A DNA stretch of 64,000 nt from the NCBI GenBank assembly GCA_965641885.1, contig OZ282574.1:3348001-3412000 (forward strand), read 5' to 3'. The notes under the pieces were generated by a model. It saw only the letters and a program-made list of their open reading frames with translations, was not told the origin of the DNA and made no database searches. How positions within the stretch are numbered: the stretch's first letter is position 1; every line of letters begins with the position of its first letter. The position numbers and the translations under genes were made by a program. Source of the stretch: Pseudophaeobacter sp965641885. Lineage in GTDB: Bacteria; Pseudomonadota; Alphaproteobacteria; Rhodobacterales; Rhodobacteraceae. Of this stretch, positions 8,869 through 17,831 are shown piece by piece.

Positions 8869-9229
8869 TGGCGGGTACCTGTGATTGGAGGAGCTTGTGT
8901 TCGCTGCCCGCCCCTAGCGGAATTTCGCCAATGACACAAGGGCCGCGCCCGCCTGTGCCACCCTCCGCCCTGCCCCTGTCGCAGCGCAACTCACGAGGCA
9001 GGCCGCATTCGGGGCTGTGAAAGGGCGCTTTGCCCGCCCTGATAGCCCACCTGATAGCGCGCGAGGGTAGGCAAACCCGCCTTTGACGCGCCAGTCCTTG
9101 CCGCGCCTGTGTTTGCCACGCCTGTCTTTTGCGGGCGTGATCTGGCGTGAGTAGCCTTGATGCGCCAGCCAGTGTAGAACCTGTCGTAGACCACCACGAC
9201 ACAGCACACTTGCACAGGAGAGAGCACGC
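8869..9229. other. Divergent intergenic region between sulP and mtnP
   Basis: These 361 bases separate two divergent genes. They are GC-rich and contain loosely repeated words of the type 'tttg(a/c)c(a/g)cgcc' between 9080 and 9130, but no strong stem, operator or coding frame. An AGGAGAG ribosome site (9216-9222) sits before the mtnP GTG. Confidence 0.5.
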
Positions 9230-10108
9230 GTGAGCCAGGACACAATGATCGCCGTAATCGGCGGCTCGGGCATTTACGACATCGACGGGCTGGAGGGCGC
9301 CGAGTGGGTCTCGGTTGACACGCCCTGGGGCGCGCCCTCGGATCAGATCCTCACCGGAACGCTGGACGGCATAAAAATGGCCTTTTTGCCCCGCCACGGC
9401 CGCGGCCATGTGCATTCCCCGACCGAAGTGCCGTATCGCGCCAATATCGACGCGCTGAAACGGCTGGGCGTCACCGATGTGTTTTCCGTTTCGGCCTGTG
9501 GGTCGTTTCGCGAAGACATGGCGCCGGGAGATTTTGTCATCGTGGACCAGTTCATCGACCGCACCTTTGCCCGCGAAAAGAGCTTTTTTGGCACCGGCTG
9601 CGTCGCTCATGTCAGCGTGGCCCATCCCACCTGTGCGCGCCTCTCCGATGCCGCCGAACAGGCCGCACGGGCAGCTGGCATCACGACCCATCGCGGCGGC
9701 ACCTATCTGTGTATGGAGGGGCCACAGTTTTCCTCGATCGCAGAATCCAAAATGTACCGCGAAAGCTGGGGCTGTGACGTCATCGGCATGACCAATATGC
9801 CCGAGGCCAAACTCGCCCGTGAGGCCGAGCTATGCTATGCCTCCATCGCCATGGTCACCGATTTCGACAGCTGGCACCCGGAACATGGCGCCGTGGATAT
9901 CAGCGATATTCTTGCCACGTTGCAGGGCAACTCAAACAATGGTCGCGAGCTGGTGCGCCGCCTGCCCGCCATCCTGGGCGCAGACCGCGCCCCCTGCCCG
10001 CATGGCTGTGACCGGGCGCTGGAATTTGCCGTAATGACCGCTCCGGAAAAACGCGACCCCGCCCTGATCGCCAAGCTGGACGCTGTTGCAGGAAGGGTGC
10101 TTGGCTGA
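9230..10108 (+). CDS. mtnP: S-methyl-5'-thioadenosine phosphorylase (GTG start)
   Basis: A 292-residue purine nucleoside phosphorylase-family enzyme that splits methylthioadenosine with phosphate into adenine and methylthioribose-1-phosphate, in polyamine and methionine salvage. Signatures are MIAVIGGSGIYDIDGL at residue 6, LPRHGRGHVHSPTEVPYRAN, SACGSFREDMAPGDFVIVDQ and GMTNMPEAKLAREAELCYAS. The GTG at 9230 has AGGAGAG seven bases upstream; the ATG at residue 6 is possible but less well spaced. The adenine product is the substrate of apt, encoded 1.3 kb downstream on the same strand. Confidence 0.95.
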   Translation: MSQDTMIAVIGGSGIYDIDGLEGAEWVSVDTPWGAPSDQILTGTLDGIKMAFLPRHGRGHVHSPTEVPYRANIDALKRLGVTDVFSVSACGSFREDMAPGDFVIVDQFIDRTFAREKSFFGTGCVAHVSVAHPTCARLSDAAEQAARAAGITTHRGGTYLCMEGPQFSSIAESKMYRESWGCDVIGMTNMPEAKLAREAELCYASIAMVTDFDSWHPEHGAVDISDILATLQGNSNNGRELVRRLPAILGADRAPCPHGCDRALEFAVMTAPEKRDPALIAKLDAVAGRVLG

Positions 10109-10608
10109 CACCCTTTTTCGCGGTCTGGCACCGCAATAACACCGCGATAAAGAGACCAGTCTGGTTGGCAATCAGCAGTCTCTACAACCCCGCACTCACA
10201 CGTGGGGTGAGAGCTTTGCTCAGCTCTCCCCCCGCCGGTTTTGCCCCTCGCCCGTATTGCCGCAATGCGCTCCCTTGACTTTTAGTCACCGTAATGAATT
10301 GATTTAATGAAATTTTTCCCATCCAATCTCTCAGGCTTGCTCACAGCTTGGAGGTGTCGGCTTTCTTGCCATTTATGGCATGGGTCTGGAGCAGCGCGCC
10401 TCGGTACAGTTTGTCCTTTTGGCGTGTATGACCGCAAAATGAGTGCGGCTGGCAGGGGACGCGTTGCGGGGGCGGCGTTTGGAACCTTCCGAACAGCCGC
10501 GACCTGCCAAAAGCGCTGATACGTCAGCACTCAGAGCTTTTCCGTTGACTCGCGGCATCCGGGCGGTGCTTGTTTTAGTGAGGATAGATACAGGAGAGGC
10601 CTGACAGG
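10109..10608. other. 500-base intergenic region before lysE
   Basis: No gene can be supported here. A 70-codon open frame at 10307-10519 has no family look and no good ribosome site. A TTGACT word at 10275-10280 could be a -35 element, but no good -10 sits at the right distance. The AT-rich patch 10275-10320 and the ribosome site ACAGGAGAGG before 10609 are the only features seen. Confidence 0.45.
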
Positions 10609-11241
10609 ATGGACTTCAATCTCTGGCTTGCTTTTACCGCCGCCTCTGCAGCACTCTTGCTGATCCCGGGGCCCACTGTGCTGTTGGTGCTGAGCTATGC
10701 CCTCTCGAAAGGACGTCCGGTGGCCGTTGCCTCGGCTCTCGGCGTGGCATTTGGCGATCTCGTTGCCATGAGCACATCGCTTGCGGGACTTGGAGCGCTG
10801 GTTATGGCCTCGGCGACGCTGTTTTCTGCGTTGAAATGGGCCGGGGCCACATATCTGCTGTGGCTTGGCGTGAAACTCTGGCGGAGCGCGGCCGGGGCCA
10901 AGGGGCTGGAGCAGCTGGTGAGCACGGATACGGCGCAGGCCCAAGGCGTTTTTGCCCATACGGCTGCTGTGACGGCACTGAACCCAAAATCCATTGCCTT
11001 TTTCATCGCCTTTGTGCCCCAGTTTCTGCGTCCCGGCGAGAGTCTGGCGCCGCAGTTTGTCATCCTGATAGCCACCTTTGTTGGCCTCGCGGCCCTCAAT
11101 GCCCTCGCCTATGCTCTTTTGGCAGATCGGCTGCGGCGCTGGATCTCACGCCCGGCAACACTTTCGACCCTAACCCGCAGTGGCGGCGTTGCCCTGATTG
11201 GCATGGGACTGATCACAGCCCTGCTGCGGCGTCCGACCTGA
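10609..11241 (+). CDS. LysE/RhtB family amino-acid exporter
   Basis: A 210-residue inner-membrane protein with about six hydrophobic segments and the LysE-family N-terminus LLLIPGPTVLLVLSYALSKG. A central GATYLLWLGVKLWR and the ALNPKSIAFFIAFVPQFL motif are typical of RhtB-type amino-acid or homoserine-lactone effluxers. The substrate is unknown. A strong AGGAGAGG precedes the ATG. It lies between mtnP and apt, two functionally linked salvage genes, with a 500-base non-coding lead, which suggests that it was inserted there. Confidence 0.92.
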   Translation: MDFNLWLAFTAASAALLLIPGPTVLLVLSYALSKGRPVAVASALGVAFGDLVAMSTSLAGLGALVMASATLFSALKWAGATYLLWLGVKLWRSAAGAKGLEQLVSTDTAQAQGVFAHTAAVTALNPKSIAFFIAFVPQFLRPGESLAPQFVILIATFVGLAALNALAYALLADRLRRWISRPATLSTLTRSGGVALIGMGLITALLRRPT

Positions 11242-11385
11242 CGTCGACCAGCTCTCTCTCTGCCCTTGGCTCTTGCATACAGGCTCTGCTTCGGCCAAAC
11301 CCCAGTTGGCCCGGAAAACAGCGGGCAGCATCCAGGACCTGTCAGGTCTTTGGTAAAGACGCGCCCAGCAAAAGAAAGCCTGCCC

Positions 11386-11925
11386 ATGCCTAAGAAAACC
11401 GCCGTTAAAGATTACATCCGCACCATTGTCGACTTCCCGCACGAGGGCATCATGTTTCGCGATGTAACCACGCTGTTCGCCGATCCACGCGGCTTTCGCA
11501 TGGCCATCGACCAGATGTTGCATCCCTATGCTGGCGAGCGGATCGACAAGGTGGTCGGGCTAGAGGCACGTGGGTTCATCATGGGTGGCGCCATCGCGCA
11601 CCAGCTGAGCGTCGGTTTTGTGCCGATCCGCAAAAAAGGCAAGCTGCCAGGCCGCACGATCAGCCAAGACTACAAGCTGGAATACGGCGAAGCCATTGTA
11701 GAAATCCACGAGGACGCTATTCAGCCCGGCGAAAAAGTCTTGGTCGTGGACGATCTTCTGGCAACCGGTGGCACAGCGTCGGCGGGCATCAAACTGATTG
11801 AGCGCTTGGGGGGCGAAATCGTCTCTTGCGCCTTTATCGTCGATCTGCCGGATCTAGGGGGCCGCAAAGTTCTCGAAGACATGGGCATGGATGTGCATGT
11901 TCTATGCGAGTTCGACGGCGACTAA
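11386..11925 (+). CDS. apt: Adenine phosphoribosyltransferase
   Basis: A 179-residue enzyme that converts adenine and PRPP to AMP. The PRPP-binding motif VLVVDDLLATGGTASAG is at about residues 121-137; GFIMGGAIAHQLSVGFVPIR and FPHEGIMFRDVTTLF are typical of Apt. The ATG at 11386 (MPKKTAVKDYIR) was chosen over the upstream in-frame ATG at 11266 because the extra 40 residues show no family similarity. It recycles the adenine released by MtnP, encoded upstream on the same strand. Confidence 0.95.
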   Translation: MPKKTAVKDYIRTIVDFPHEGIMFRDVTTLFADPRGFRMAIDQMLHPYAGERIDKVVGLEARGFIMGGAIAHQLSVGFVPIRKKGKLPGRTISQDYKLEYGEAIVEIHEDAIQPGEKVLVVDDLLATGGTASAGIKLIERLGGEIVSCAFIVDLPDLGGRKVLEDMGMDVHVLCEFDGD

Positions 11926-12009
11926 GTAAAAGAGCTGGTTGCGCCAGCGTCCCCGGCTTCTCCCGCCCGTCAGCCCCCCCTTAAAATGGGGCACTTCCCG
12001 TTGGGCATA

Positions 12010-12038
12010 GCCTTATTGGCTCATTGAGCCAATAAGGC
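12010..12038. repeat. Perfect 29-base palindromic hairpin downstream of apt
   Basis: A 14-bp perfect inverted repeat (GCCTTATTGGCTCA / TGAGCCAATAAGGC) around a single T. It lies between convergent apt and the FAD-oxidase gene and abuts the double-hairpin element at 12040. It may end transcription or protect transcripts from both sides, but no T-run follows. Confidence 0.7.
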
Positions 12039-12039
12039 C

Positions 12040-12117
12040 CGCCGCGCGACAGCGCGGCGCCCGGCCCAAGGGGCCAGGCCCTCCTTTGGAGGGATTTGGC
12101 TGCGCGGGAGCCTCCCC
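12040..12117 (+). repeat. Intergenic double-hairpin element, copy A
   Basis: The order is hairpin 1 (CGCCGCGC/GCGCGGCG, 12040-12059), box CCCGGCCCAAGG (12060-12071), hairpin 2 (CCCTCC-TTT-GGAGGG, 12079-12093), box GCGCGGGAG (12102-12110) and a C-rich end. The same order recurs at 13752-13847 and 28092-28175, all in the same orientation. Confidence 0.8.
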
Positions 12118-12185
12118 TTGAACGCGCAGCTATGCGCCTCCGCCCCAGGCGCCTTTTAGCACCACGAGACATTCATCCATCGCCC

Positions 12186-13616
12186 TCATCCATCACTCTG
12201 TGGGAAAATCACCCCAGGGTTCATGATTTCCTTGGGATCCAGCGCCTGTTTGATCGCCCTCATCGCGGCAAGTTTGACCGGATCTCCATAGCGCTGCAAA
12301 TCTGCAACCTTCATTCGCCCAACGCCATGCTCGGCACTGAATGAGCCATCCAATTCATCCACGAGATCATGCACGGCCTGCTGCACTGCACCACGCAGGC
12401 TCTCATAGTCATGGCGAGACCTGCCTTTCGCAGGGAAAATATTGTAGTGCAGATTGCCATCCCCAAGATGACCAAAGCAATTGATACGCATGTCCCCTGC
12501 CCCCAGCCCCGCAATCGCCTCACGACCCCGGTGAATAAACTCAGGAATGGCCGAAATCGGCACCGATACATCATGGCTCGAGATTGAGCCTACCAGGCGA
12601 TTTGCCTCGGGTATCTGTTCACGCGTGGCCCACAACGCCTGAGCCTGTGTTTCGGATTGCGCGATAACGCCGTCCTCGGCCAGACCGGCGTCAACTGCCG
12701 CTTCAAACAAATCCGCAAGCGCGGCCACTGGATCTTGCCCCCGGGCCAGCCCCAGATCGATCAGCACTGACCATTCTGGAGCCACGTCAAAAGGTTGGCG
12801 CAGCTGTGGCAGATGCTCGGCAAGGAATTCCAGCCCCTGACGATGCAACAACTCAAAGGCACTGATAGCCTCACCCAGATGGTCCCGCGCCAAAGCAAGT
12901 AGCGCAATCGCCGCCTCTGGCGAGGCCACCACAAAGACAGCCACCCCCTGCTGCGCCGGAATAGGGGCCAATTTCAACGCCGCGGCAGTGATCACTCCCA
13001 AGGTGCCTTCCGCGCCAACCAGAAGGTTACGCAGGTCATACCCCGTGTTGTCTTTGCGCAACCGGGTCAGCCCATTCCAGATCTCCCCCGTCGGTAACAC
13101 GGCTTCCAGCCCCAGGCACAGATCGCGCGCATTGCCGTAGCGCAAAACATTGACCCCGCCGGCATTGGTCGACAGGTTGCCGCCAATGCGGGCCGAGCCC
13201 TCTGCCGCCAGCGACAGCGGGAACAGTCGCCTCTGCGCCAAAGCCGCTTGCTGCACATCCGCTAGGATCGCACCAGCCTCGGCCACCAAAACGTTTTCCT
13301 CCGGGTAGACCGCCCTGATTTGCACCATCCGCTCCAGCGAGATCAGCAAAGGCGCAACACCGTCGGGTTTGACCTGCCCACCAACGAGGCCGGTTCCACC
13401 GCCATAGGGCACCACAGGCACGCGCGCAGCATTTGCTGCCTGTACCAGGACAGATACCTCCTCAACGCTGGCAGGTTTGGCCAGCAGCCCAACCTGGCCG
13501 GTATAGCGCCCACGCGGCTCTTCCAGAAATCTGGGTTCGGGCGGGCAAAGCACCCCCTGTGGCAACAATGGCGACAGGGTCGCGGCGAAGGCGGCATCTG
13601 CAGGTGTATAACTCAT
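12186..13616 (-). CDS. FAD-binding oxidoreductase of the GlcD / D-lactate dehydrogenase type
   Basis: A 476-residue FAD-linked oxidase. The N-terminal PCMH/FAD_binding_4 domain (residues about 35-220) has VPVVPYGGGTGLVGGQV and LSLAAEGSARIGGNLSTNAG. The C-terminal FAD-oxidase domain ends with INCFGHLGDGNLHYNIFP and FSAEHGVGRMK, the typical 2-hydroxyacid dehydrogenase signatures. Likely substrates are D-2-hydroxy acids such as D-lactate, glycolate or D-2-hydroxyglutarate, with electrons passed to quinone or ETF; which one is not evident. It stands alone between two copies of the double-hairpin element. Confidence 0.9.
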   Translation of the reverse strand: MSYTPADAAFAATLSPLLPQGVLCPPEPRFLEEPRGRYTGQVGLLAKPASVEEVSVLVQAANAARVPVVPYGGGTGLVGGQVKPDGVAPLLISLERMVQIRAVYPEENVLVAEAGAILADVQQAALAQRRLFPLSLAAEGSARIGGNLSTNAGGVNVLRYGNARDLCLGLEAVLPTGEIWNGLTRLRKDNTGYDLRNLLVGAEGTLGVITAAALKLAPIPAQQGVAVFVVASPEAAIALLALARDHLGEAISAFELLHRQGLEFLAEHLPQLRQPFDVAPEWSVLIDLGLARGQDPVAALADLFEAAVDAGLAEDGVIAQSETQAQALWATREQIPEANRLVGSISSHDVSVPISAIPEFIHRGREAIAGLGAGDMRINCFGHLGDGNLHYNIFPAKGRSRHDYESLRGAVQQAVHDLVDELDGSFSAEHGVGRMKVADLQRYGDPVKLAAMRAIKQALDPKEIMNPGVIFPQSDG

Positions 13617-13751
13617 ACCCCTGCATCCTCAATCCAAGGCCGCATGGCAAGCCCCGGCGAACACCAAAGGCTCAAGCCATTTTCCTAGAACATTCCCCCA
13701 GATCACAGCGACAACGGCCAAACACCAGAGCATTGCAAGGGACCGCTGCCG

Positions 13752-13847
13752 CGCCGCGCGCCTGCGCGGCGCCGGGCCCAAGCCCTGCAGGAGCGGCGCT
13801 TGGCGTGAGCCAAAGCCCTCTAAAGGGCGCGGGAGAGCTCCCTTCCC
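13752..13847 (+). repeat. Intergenic double-hairpin element, copy B
   Basis: Hairpin 1 is CGCCGCGC/GCGCGGCG with a GCCT loop (13752-13771), followed by CCGGGCCCAAG, an imperfect hairpin 2 (TTGGC-GTGA-GCCAA near 13800-13813), then GCGCGGGAG (13827-13835) and a C-rich end. It occupies the gap between the FAD-oxidase start and the end of the next minus-strand gene. Confidence 0.75.
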
Positions 13848-13880
13848 GGGGTCTATGCATCATTTGCAAAACCACAGGTG

Positions 13881-14465
13881 CTAGCCCGCCTGCGTACGGC
13901 CTCGCCGGTCGTGCCGCAAAGCCGCATAAAGCACATGGGTTCGCCAGCGCCCGCCGATCTGCAGATAAGACTGCGCCACGCCCTCGTATTTGAAGCCAGA
14001 CTTTTCCAACAAGCCGCGCGAGGCGGTGTTTTCTGGCAAACAGGCCGCCTCGATCCGGCTCAGGTCCAGTTTTCCATAGGCGTAGTGCACAACCGCCCCA
14101 ATCGCCTCACGCATATAGCCCTGCCGCCCAAAGGGCTGGCCCGTCCAATAGCCCAGCGTACCGGCCATCGCCGGGCCACGACGGACATTGTCCAGCGTAA
14201 TGGCCCCAACAATCATCTGGTCCTCGCGCCGGATCAGGAACAGGGGCAGCGCTGTACCCGCCGAGACCGAGCGCTGCGCCCAGTAGACCCGGTTGGTAAA
14301 AGACTTGCGCCCCAAATGGTCCGCAGCCCAGGCCGGCTCCCAGGGGGTGAGATAGGCTTGGCTTTGCAGTCGCAACGCCGCCCAGGCGTGAAAGTCCGAA
14401 TGCACCGGGGGCCGCAGCGTCAGCCGCTCTGTTTCAAGCCTGAGTTTGCGACGCCCCAGCAACAT
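13881..14465 (-). CDS. RimJ/RimL-like GNAT N-acetyltransferase
   Basis: A 194-residue GNAT protein resembling the ribosomal-protein alanine acetyltransferases. Its N-terminus is RLETERLTLRPPVHSDFHAW, with YWTGQPFGRQGYMREAIGAV carrying the acetyl-CoA loop and LDLSRIEAACLPENTASRGL and LLEKSGFKYEGVAQSYLQI following. The exact substrate is uncertain; 'RimJ-like' describes similarity only. Its ATG overlaps the stop of the M16 peptidase gene (ATGA at 14464-14467), so translation is coupled and the gene belongs to the thrC-M16 operon. Confidence 0.87.
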   Translation of the reverse strand: MLLGRRKLRLETERLTLRPPVHSDFHAWAALRLQSQAYLTPWEPAWAADHLGRKSFTNRVYWAQRSVSAGTALPLFLIRREDQMIVGAITLDNVRRGPAMAGTLGYWTGQPFGRQGYMREAIGAVVHYAYGKLDLSRIEAACLPENTASRGLLEKSGFKYEGVAQSYLQIGGRWRTHVLYAALRHDRRGRTQAG

Positions 14466-15727
14466 CAGGCGACACGGCGCTCCTGCAAGGCCTGCAGGCT
14501 TGGCGCCGTCTCAACCGGACCATAAAGCGCCATGGCTGCCGGGGCGCGCACCGCCAGCTGCTCGGCTAGCGACCGCACGTCCTCGGTTGTGACCGCATTG
14601 ATCAGCTTTACCGTTTCCTCCAGCGGCGGCACCCGGTCCCAGATCTGCACCAGACGCGCCAGACGTTCGGCACGGTTAGTGGGGCTTTCCAGCCCCATCA
14701 GCATGCCGGCCTTCATCTGAGCACGGGCGCGCTCCACTTCGGCGTCGCTCATATCATCTGCGGCGCGTTTCATCTCATCGATGGTGATATGGGCCAGCTC
14801 CTCAACCTGCTCGCCAGAGGTTCCGGCATAGATCGTGGTGCTGCCGGTATCGGCATGGGCGCCGGCCTGGGCAAAGATGGTATAGCACAGCCCGCGCTTT
14901 TCACGCACCTCCTGAAACAGGCGACTGGACATGCCACCGCCCATGACGCCGGCATAGATCTGCGCCGTGTAGATCGCGTCATCGCGATACCCCGGACTTT
15001 CAAGCGAGAGCGCAAAATGTGCCTGCTCCAGATCCTTGGTGTGCCGCGCCTCACCGCCGGTGAAATGCGCAGGCTCAACCAGCAGCGATGGCCGTGCCTT
15101 CATGTCGCCAAACAGATCTTCGGCCAACTTCACCAGGGTCTCGTGATCAACAGCACCAGCCGCCGACAGGATCATCTGTCCGGGGCCGTAGTGTTCCGAG
15201 ACAAACTGCGTCAGGTCTTCACGATTAAAGGCACTCACCCGTTCGGCAGGCCCCAGAATGGTGCGGCCCAACGGTTGGTTGTGATAGCTCTCTTCCTGCA
15301 GCCAGTCAAAGATCACGTCATCAGGCGTGTCCAGCGCCTGACCGATCTCTTGCAGGATCACGCCGCGCTCCACCTCGATTTCGCGCGGATCAAACACCGG
15401 GTTGCGCAGGATATCCGCCAGCACGTCCAGCGCCAGTGGTACATCATCCTGCAGCACCCGCGCATAATAGGCCGTCACCTCGCGCGAGGTATAGGCGTTG
15501 ATATAGCCGCCCACGTCCTCGACCGCCTCGGCGATCTGCAAGGCCGTGCGCCGCTTGGTGCCCTTAAAGGCCATGTGCTCGAGAAAATGCGCGATGCCGT
15601 TCTGCTCTAGCCGCTCATTGCGACCCCCGGCGGTGACCCAGATCCCGATCGAGGCCGATTGCAGACCCGGCATAGCCTCGGTAACGATACGAAAGCCATT
15701 GGCCAGTTGGTGCTGCTGGACGCTCAC
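14465..15727 (-). CDS. M16 family zinc metallopeptidase (mitochondrial processing peptidase-like)
   Basis: A 420-residue pitrilysin/MPP-type peptidase. The inverted zinc motif HxxEH appears in HFLEHMAFKGT near residue 50, with a distal Glu in REVTAYYARVLQDDVPLALD and EIEVERGVILQEI. The C-terminal M16_C half carries YTIFAQAGAHADTGSTTIYA. The open frame extends to 15787 inside thrC, but the GTG at 15727 (VSVQQHQLANGFRIVTE) gives the usual family start 10 bases after the thrC stop, so I use it. It is encoded in an operon with thrC and the GNAT gene. The native substrate of alphaproteobacterial members is poorly known. Confidence 0.93.
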   Translation of the reverse strand: MSVQQHQLANGFRIVTEAMPGLQSASIGIWVTAGGRNERLEQNGIAHFLEHMAFKGTKRRTALQIAEAVEDVGGYINAYTSREVTAYYARVLQDDVPLALDVLADILRNPVFDPREIEVERGVILQEIGQALDTPDDVIFDWLQEESYHNQPLGRTILGPAERVSAFNREDLTQFVSEHYGPGQMILSAAGAVDHETLVKLAEDLFGDMKARPSLLVEPAHFTGGEARHTKDLEQAHFALSLESPGYRDDAIYTAQIYAGVMGGGMSSRLFQEVREKRGLCYTIFAQAGAHADTGSTTIYAGTSGEQVEELAHITIDEMKRAADDMSDAEVERARAQMKAGMLMGLESPTNRAERLARLVQIWDRVPPLEETVKLINAVTTEDVRSLAEQLAVRAPAAMALYGPVETAPSLQALQERRVA

Positions 15728-15737
15728 TGAAGAGTTC

Positions 15738-17126
15738 TCATTGTGCGATGTTCTTTCTGATATGATCTTCGATAGCACCAAGGTCATTGGCGATCTGGCT
15801 TACCCGCTCGTCGCGGTCATAAAGGTCCGCCATGCGCTCTGGCAGCGACGGATAGATCCCCGAGGCCTCCTCGACGGCGGTGGGGAATTTGGCCGGATGC
15901 GCGGTGGCCAGTGTAATCATCGGCACGCTTGGGTCGCGCAGCTCATTGGCCACCTTGACGCCAACTGCGCCATGCGGGCACAAAAGCTCGCCCGTGGCGA
16001 CAACTTCCGATTTGATCGTCGCCAGGGTTTCCACCTCAGAGGCGCGGCCTGATTTATAGGTCTGTGACAGCGCCTGCATGGCGCCCTGACTGACGTTAAA
16101 GCCGCCTTCTTTAAGCTCATCCATCAGCTGCGCCACAGCACCGGCATCCTTGTCATAGGCAAAATACAACGCCCGCTCAAAGTTGGACGAGACCTGAATA
16201 TCCATCGAGGGCGAGATCGACGGCACGGTTGCGCCCTTGTGATAGCCCTCGCCTTTCAGGCAGCGGTGCAGAATGTCGTTTTGATTGGTCGCAACCACCA
16301 GATCCCTGATCGGCAGCCCCATTTGCTGTGCGATATAGCCTGCAAAGATGTCGCCAAAGTTGCCGGTGGGCACGGTAAAGCTCACCTCGCGCGCCGGAGC
16401 GCCCAAACTGACGGCGGACGAGAAGTAATAGACCACCTGCGCCAGCACCCGCGCGATATTGATCGAGTTGACCCCGGCCAGTTTGACCCCGTCACGAAAG
16501 TCGAAGTCATTGAACATGTCTTTGACGCGCGCCTGGCAGTCGTCAAAATCACCATCCAGCGCCAGCGCATGCACGTTCTTGTCGGCAGGCGTTGTCATCT
16601 GACGCCGCTGCACCTCAGAGACCCGCCCATGCGGATAGAGGATAAAGACATCAACATTGCTGAGACCGCGAAAGGCCTCCATCGCTGCCGAGCCGGTATC
16701 CCCCGAGGTCGCACCCGCAATGGTGACACGCTCACCGCGGCGCTCTAACGCGACCTGAAACAGCTGACCAATCAGCTGCATGGCAAAATCTTTAAAGGCC
16801 AGAGTGGGTCCGTGAAACAGCTCCAGCAGGAAATGGTTCGGCGCCAGCTGTTTCAGGGGCGCGCGCGCCGCATGCTCAAAGCCGGCATAGGCGCGGGAGA
16901 TGATGCCGCGAAACTCTTCGTCGGTAAAACAGTCGCCCAGGAAAGGACGCATCACCCGAAAGGCCGTCTCCTCATAGGACAGCCCACCAAGCGCTGCGAT
17001 CTCTTCGCGGCTCATCTGTGGAATCTCTGCCGGCACATAGAGGCCCCCATCGCGGGCCAGACCGGTCAGCATCGCCTCTTCAAAAGTCAGCTCGGGCGCC
17101 TGCCCACGGGTGGAGATATATTTCAT
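15738..17126 (-). CDS. thrC: Threonine synthase
   Basis: A 462-residue PLP enzyme that converts O-phosphohomoserine to L-threonine. It begins with the long-form ThrC N-terminus MKYISTRGQAPELTFEEAML; the PLP lysine lies in HGPTLAFKDFAMQLIGQLF near residue 113, and GATSGDTGSAAMEAFRG and FTVPTGNFGDIFAGYIAQ follow. It is 4 bases downstream of SURF1 and 10 bases upstream of the M16 gene, so these probably share a transcript. This SURF1-thrC-M16 order follows the cta operon in many Rhodobacteraceae. Confidence 0.96.
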   Translation of the reverse strand: MKYISTRGQAPELTFEEAMLTGLARDGGLYVPAEIPQMSREEIAALGGLSYEETAFRVMRPFLGDCFTDEEFRGIISRAYAGFEHAARAPLKQLAPNHFLLELFHGPTLAFKDFAMQLIGQLFQVALERRGERVTIAGATSGDTGSAAMEAFRGLSNVDVFILYPHGRVSEVQRRQMTTPADKNVHALALDGDFDDCQARVKDMFNDFDFRDGVKLAGVNSINIARVLAQVVYYFSSAVSLGAPAREVSFTVPTGNFGDIFAGYIAQQMGLPIRDLVVATNQNDILHRCLKGEGYHKGATVPSISPSMDIQVSSNFERALYFAYDKDAGAVAQLMDELKEGGFNVSQGAMQALSQTYKSGRASEVETLATIKSEVVATGELLCPHGAVGVKVANELRDPSVPMITLATAHPAKFPTAVEEASGIYPSLPERMADLYDRDERVSQIANDLGAIEDHIRKNIAQ

Positions 17127-17130
17127 CGCT

Positions 17131-17808
17131 TCAACCTTCGGGTTTGGCGTTTGAGCGCCATAGAAAAGAGGCGGTCATCGCGGCCCAGATAATGGCCAGC
17201 GAAAACCAGGTGATCGCATATTGCAAGTGGTCATTGGAAATCAAGGCAGTGCCAACCGGCTGAAGCCTGATTTGAGCGTGTTCTGGTGGTGCTTCGCGCA
17301 GCACCACCAACAGCGGTTCGGTCTTCAGCGCCTGCGCCATCTGCGCCACATCGCGGCCGTACCAGATATTGGCACCGACCTCAGGGGCTGGTGTGAAACC
17401 ATCAACATCGTCCGGCCAGTGCAGGTTGCCCACCAGACTGGCCTCGCCAATGGGGCGGCTGTTGCCTTTGGCGCTGGCCTTAACAAATCCGCGATCCAGC
17501 ATCAGTCGGCGGCCCTGCTCGGTCTCAAAAGGTGCGATGATGCGATAGCCGGCACCAATGTCCTTGAGACTGGTGAAGACATGCAGCTCACCGGGCAGGA
17601 TCTCGCCTTGCAGGCGTACCGGCAGATACTTGTCCCGTTGCTCATCGGGCGTCTCAGGAAGCGCTTGCGGCGCGGCACTGATGCGTGTCTCGATGGTGGC
17701 AAGAATGGCCTCTTTCCACGCCAGCCGCTGCAACTGCCAGATGCCAAGCGCCATGAGTGCAGCAAGGCCCAAACCGCCAATCACGGAAAGAAAGATCAGT
17801 CGACGCAT
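17131..17808 (-). CDS. SURF1 family cytochrome oxidase assembly protein
   Basis: A 225-residue membrane protein with the SURF1 topology: a transmembrane helix at each end (residues about 4-24 and 198-217) and a periplasmic middle containing YLPVRLQGEILPGELHVF, GYRIIAPFETEQGRRLMLD and WFSLAIIWAAM near the end. SURF1 helps insert heme a into subunit I of aa3 oxidase. It follows ctaE, but a strong hairpin-plus-T-run (17832-17859) lies just before its GAGGGGC ribosome site, so it is partly uncoupled from the cta operon. Confidence 0.9.
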   Translation of the reverse strand: MRRLIFLSVIGGLGLAALMALGIWQLQRLAWKEAILATIETRISAAPQALPETPDEQRDKYLPVRLQGEILPGELHVFTSLKDIGAGYRIIAPFETEQGRRLMLDRGFVKASAKGNSRPIGEASLVGNLHWPDDVDGFTPAPEVGANIWYGRDVAQMAQALKTEPLLVVLREAPPEHAQIRLQPVGTALISNDHLQYAITWFSLAIIWAAMTASFLWRSNAKPEG

Positions 17809-17831
17809 GCAGCCCCTCAGTGCAACAAAAA

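Noticed and set aside
10307..10519. 70-codon plus-strand open frame in the gap before lysE
   Set aside because: No ribosome site, no recognisable family and Cys/Trp-rich random-looking composition; treated as non-coding.
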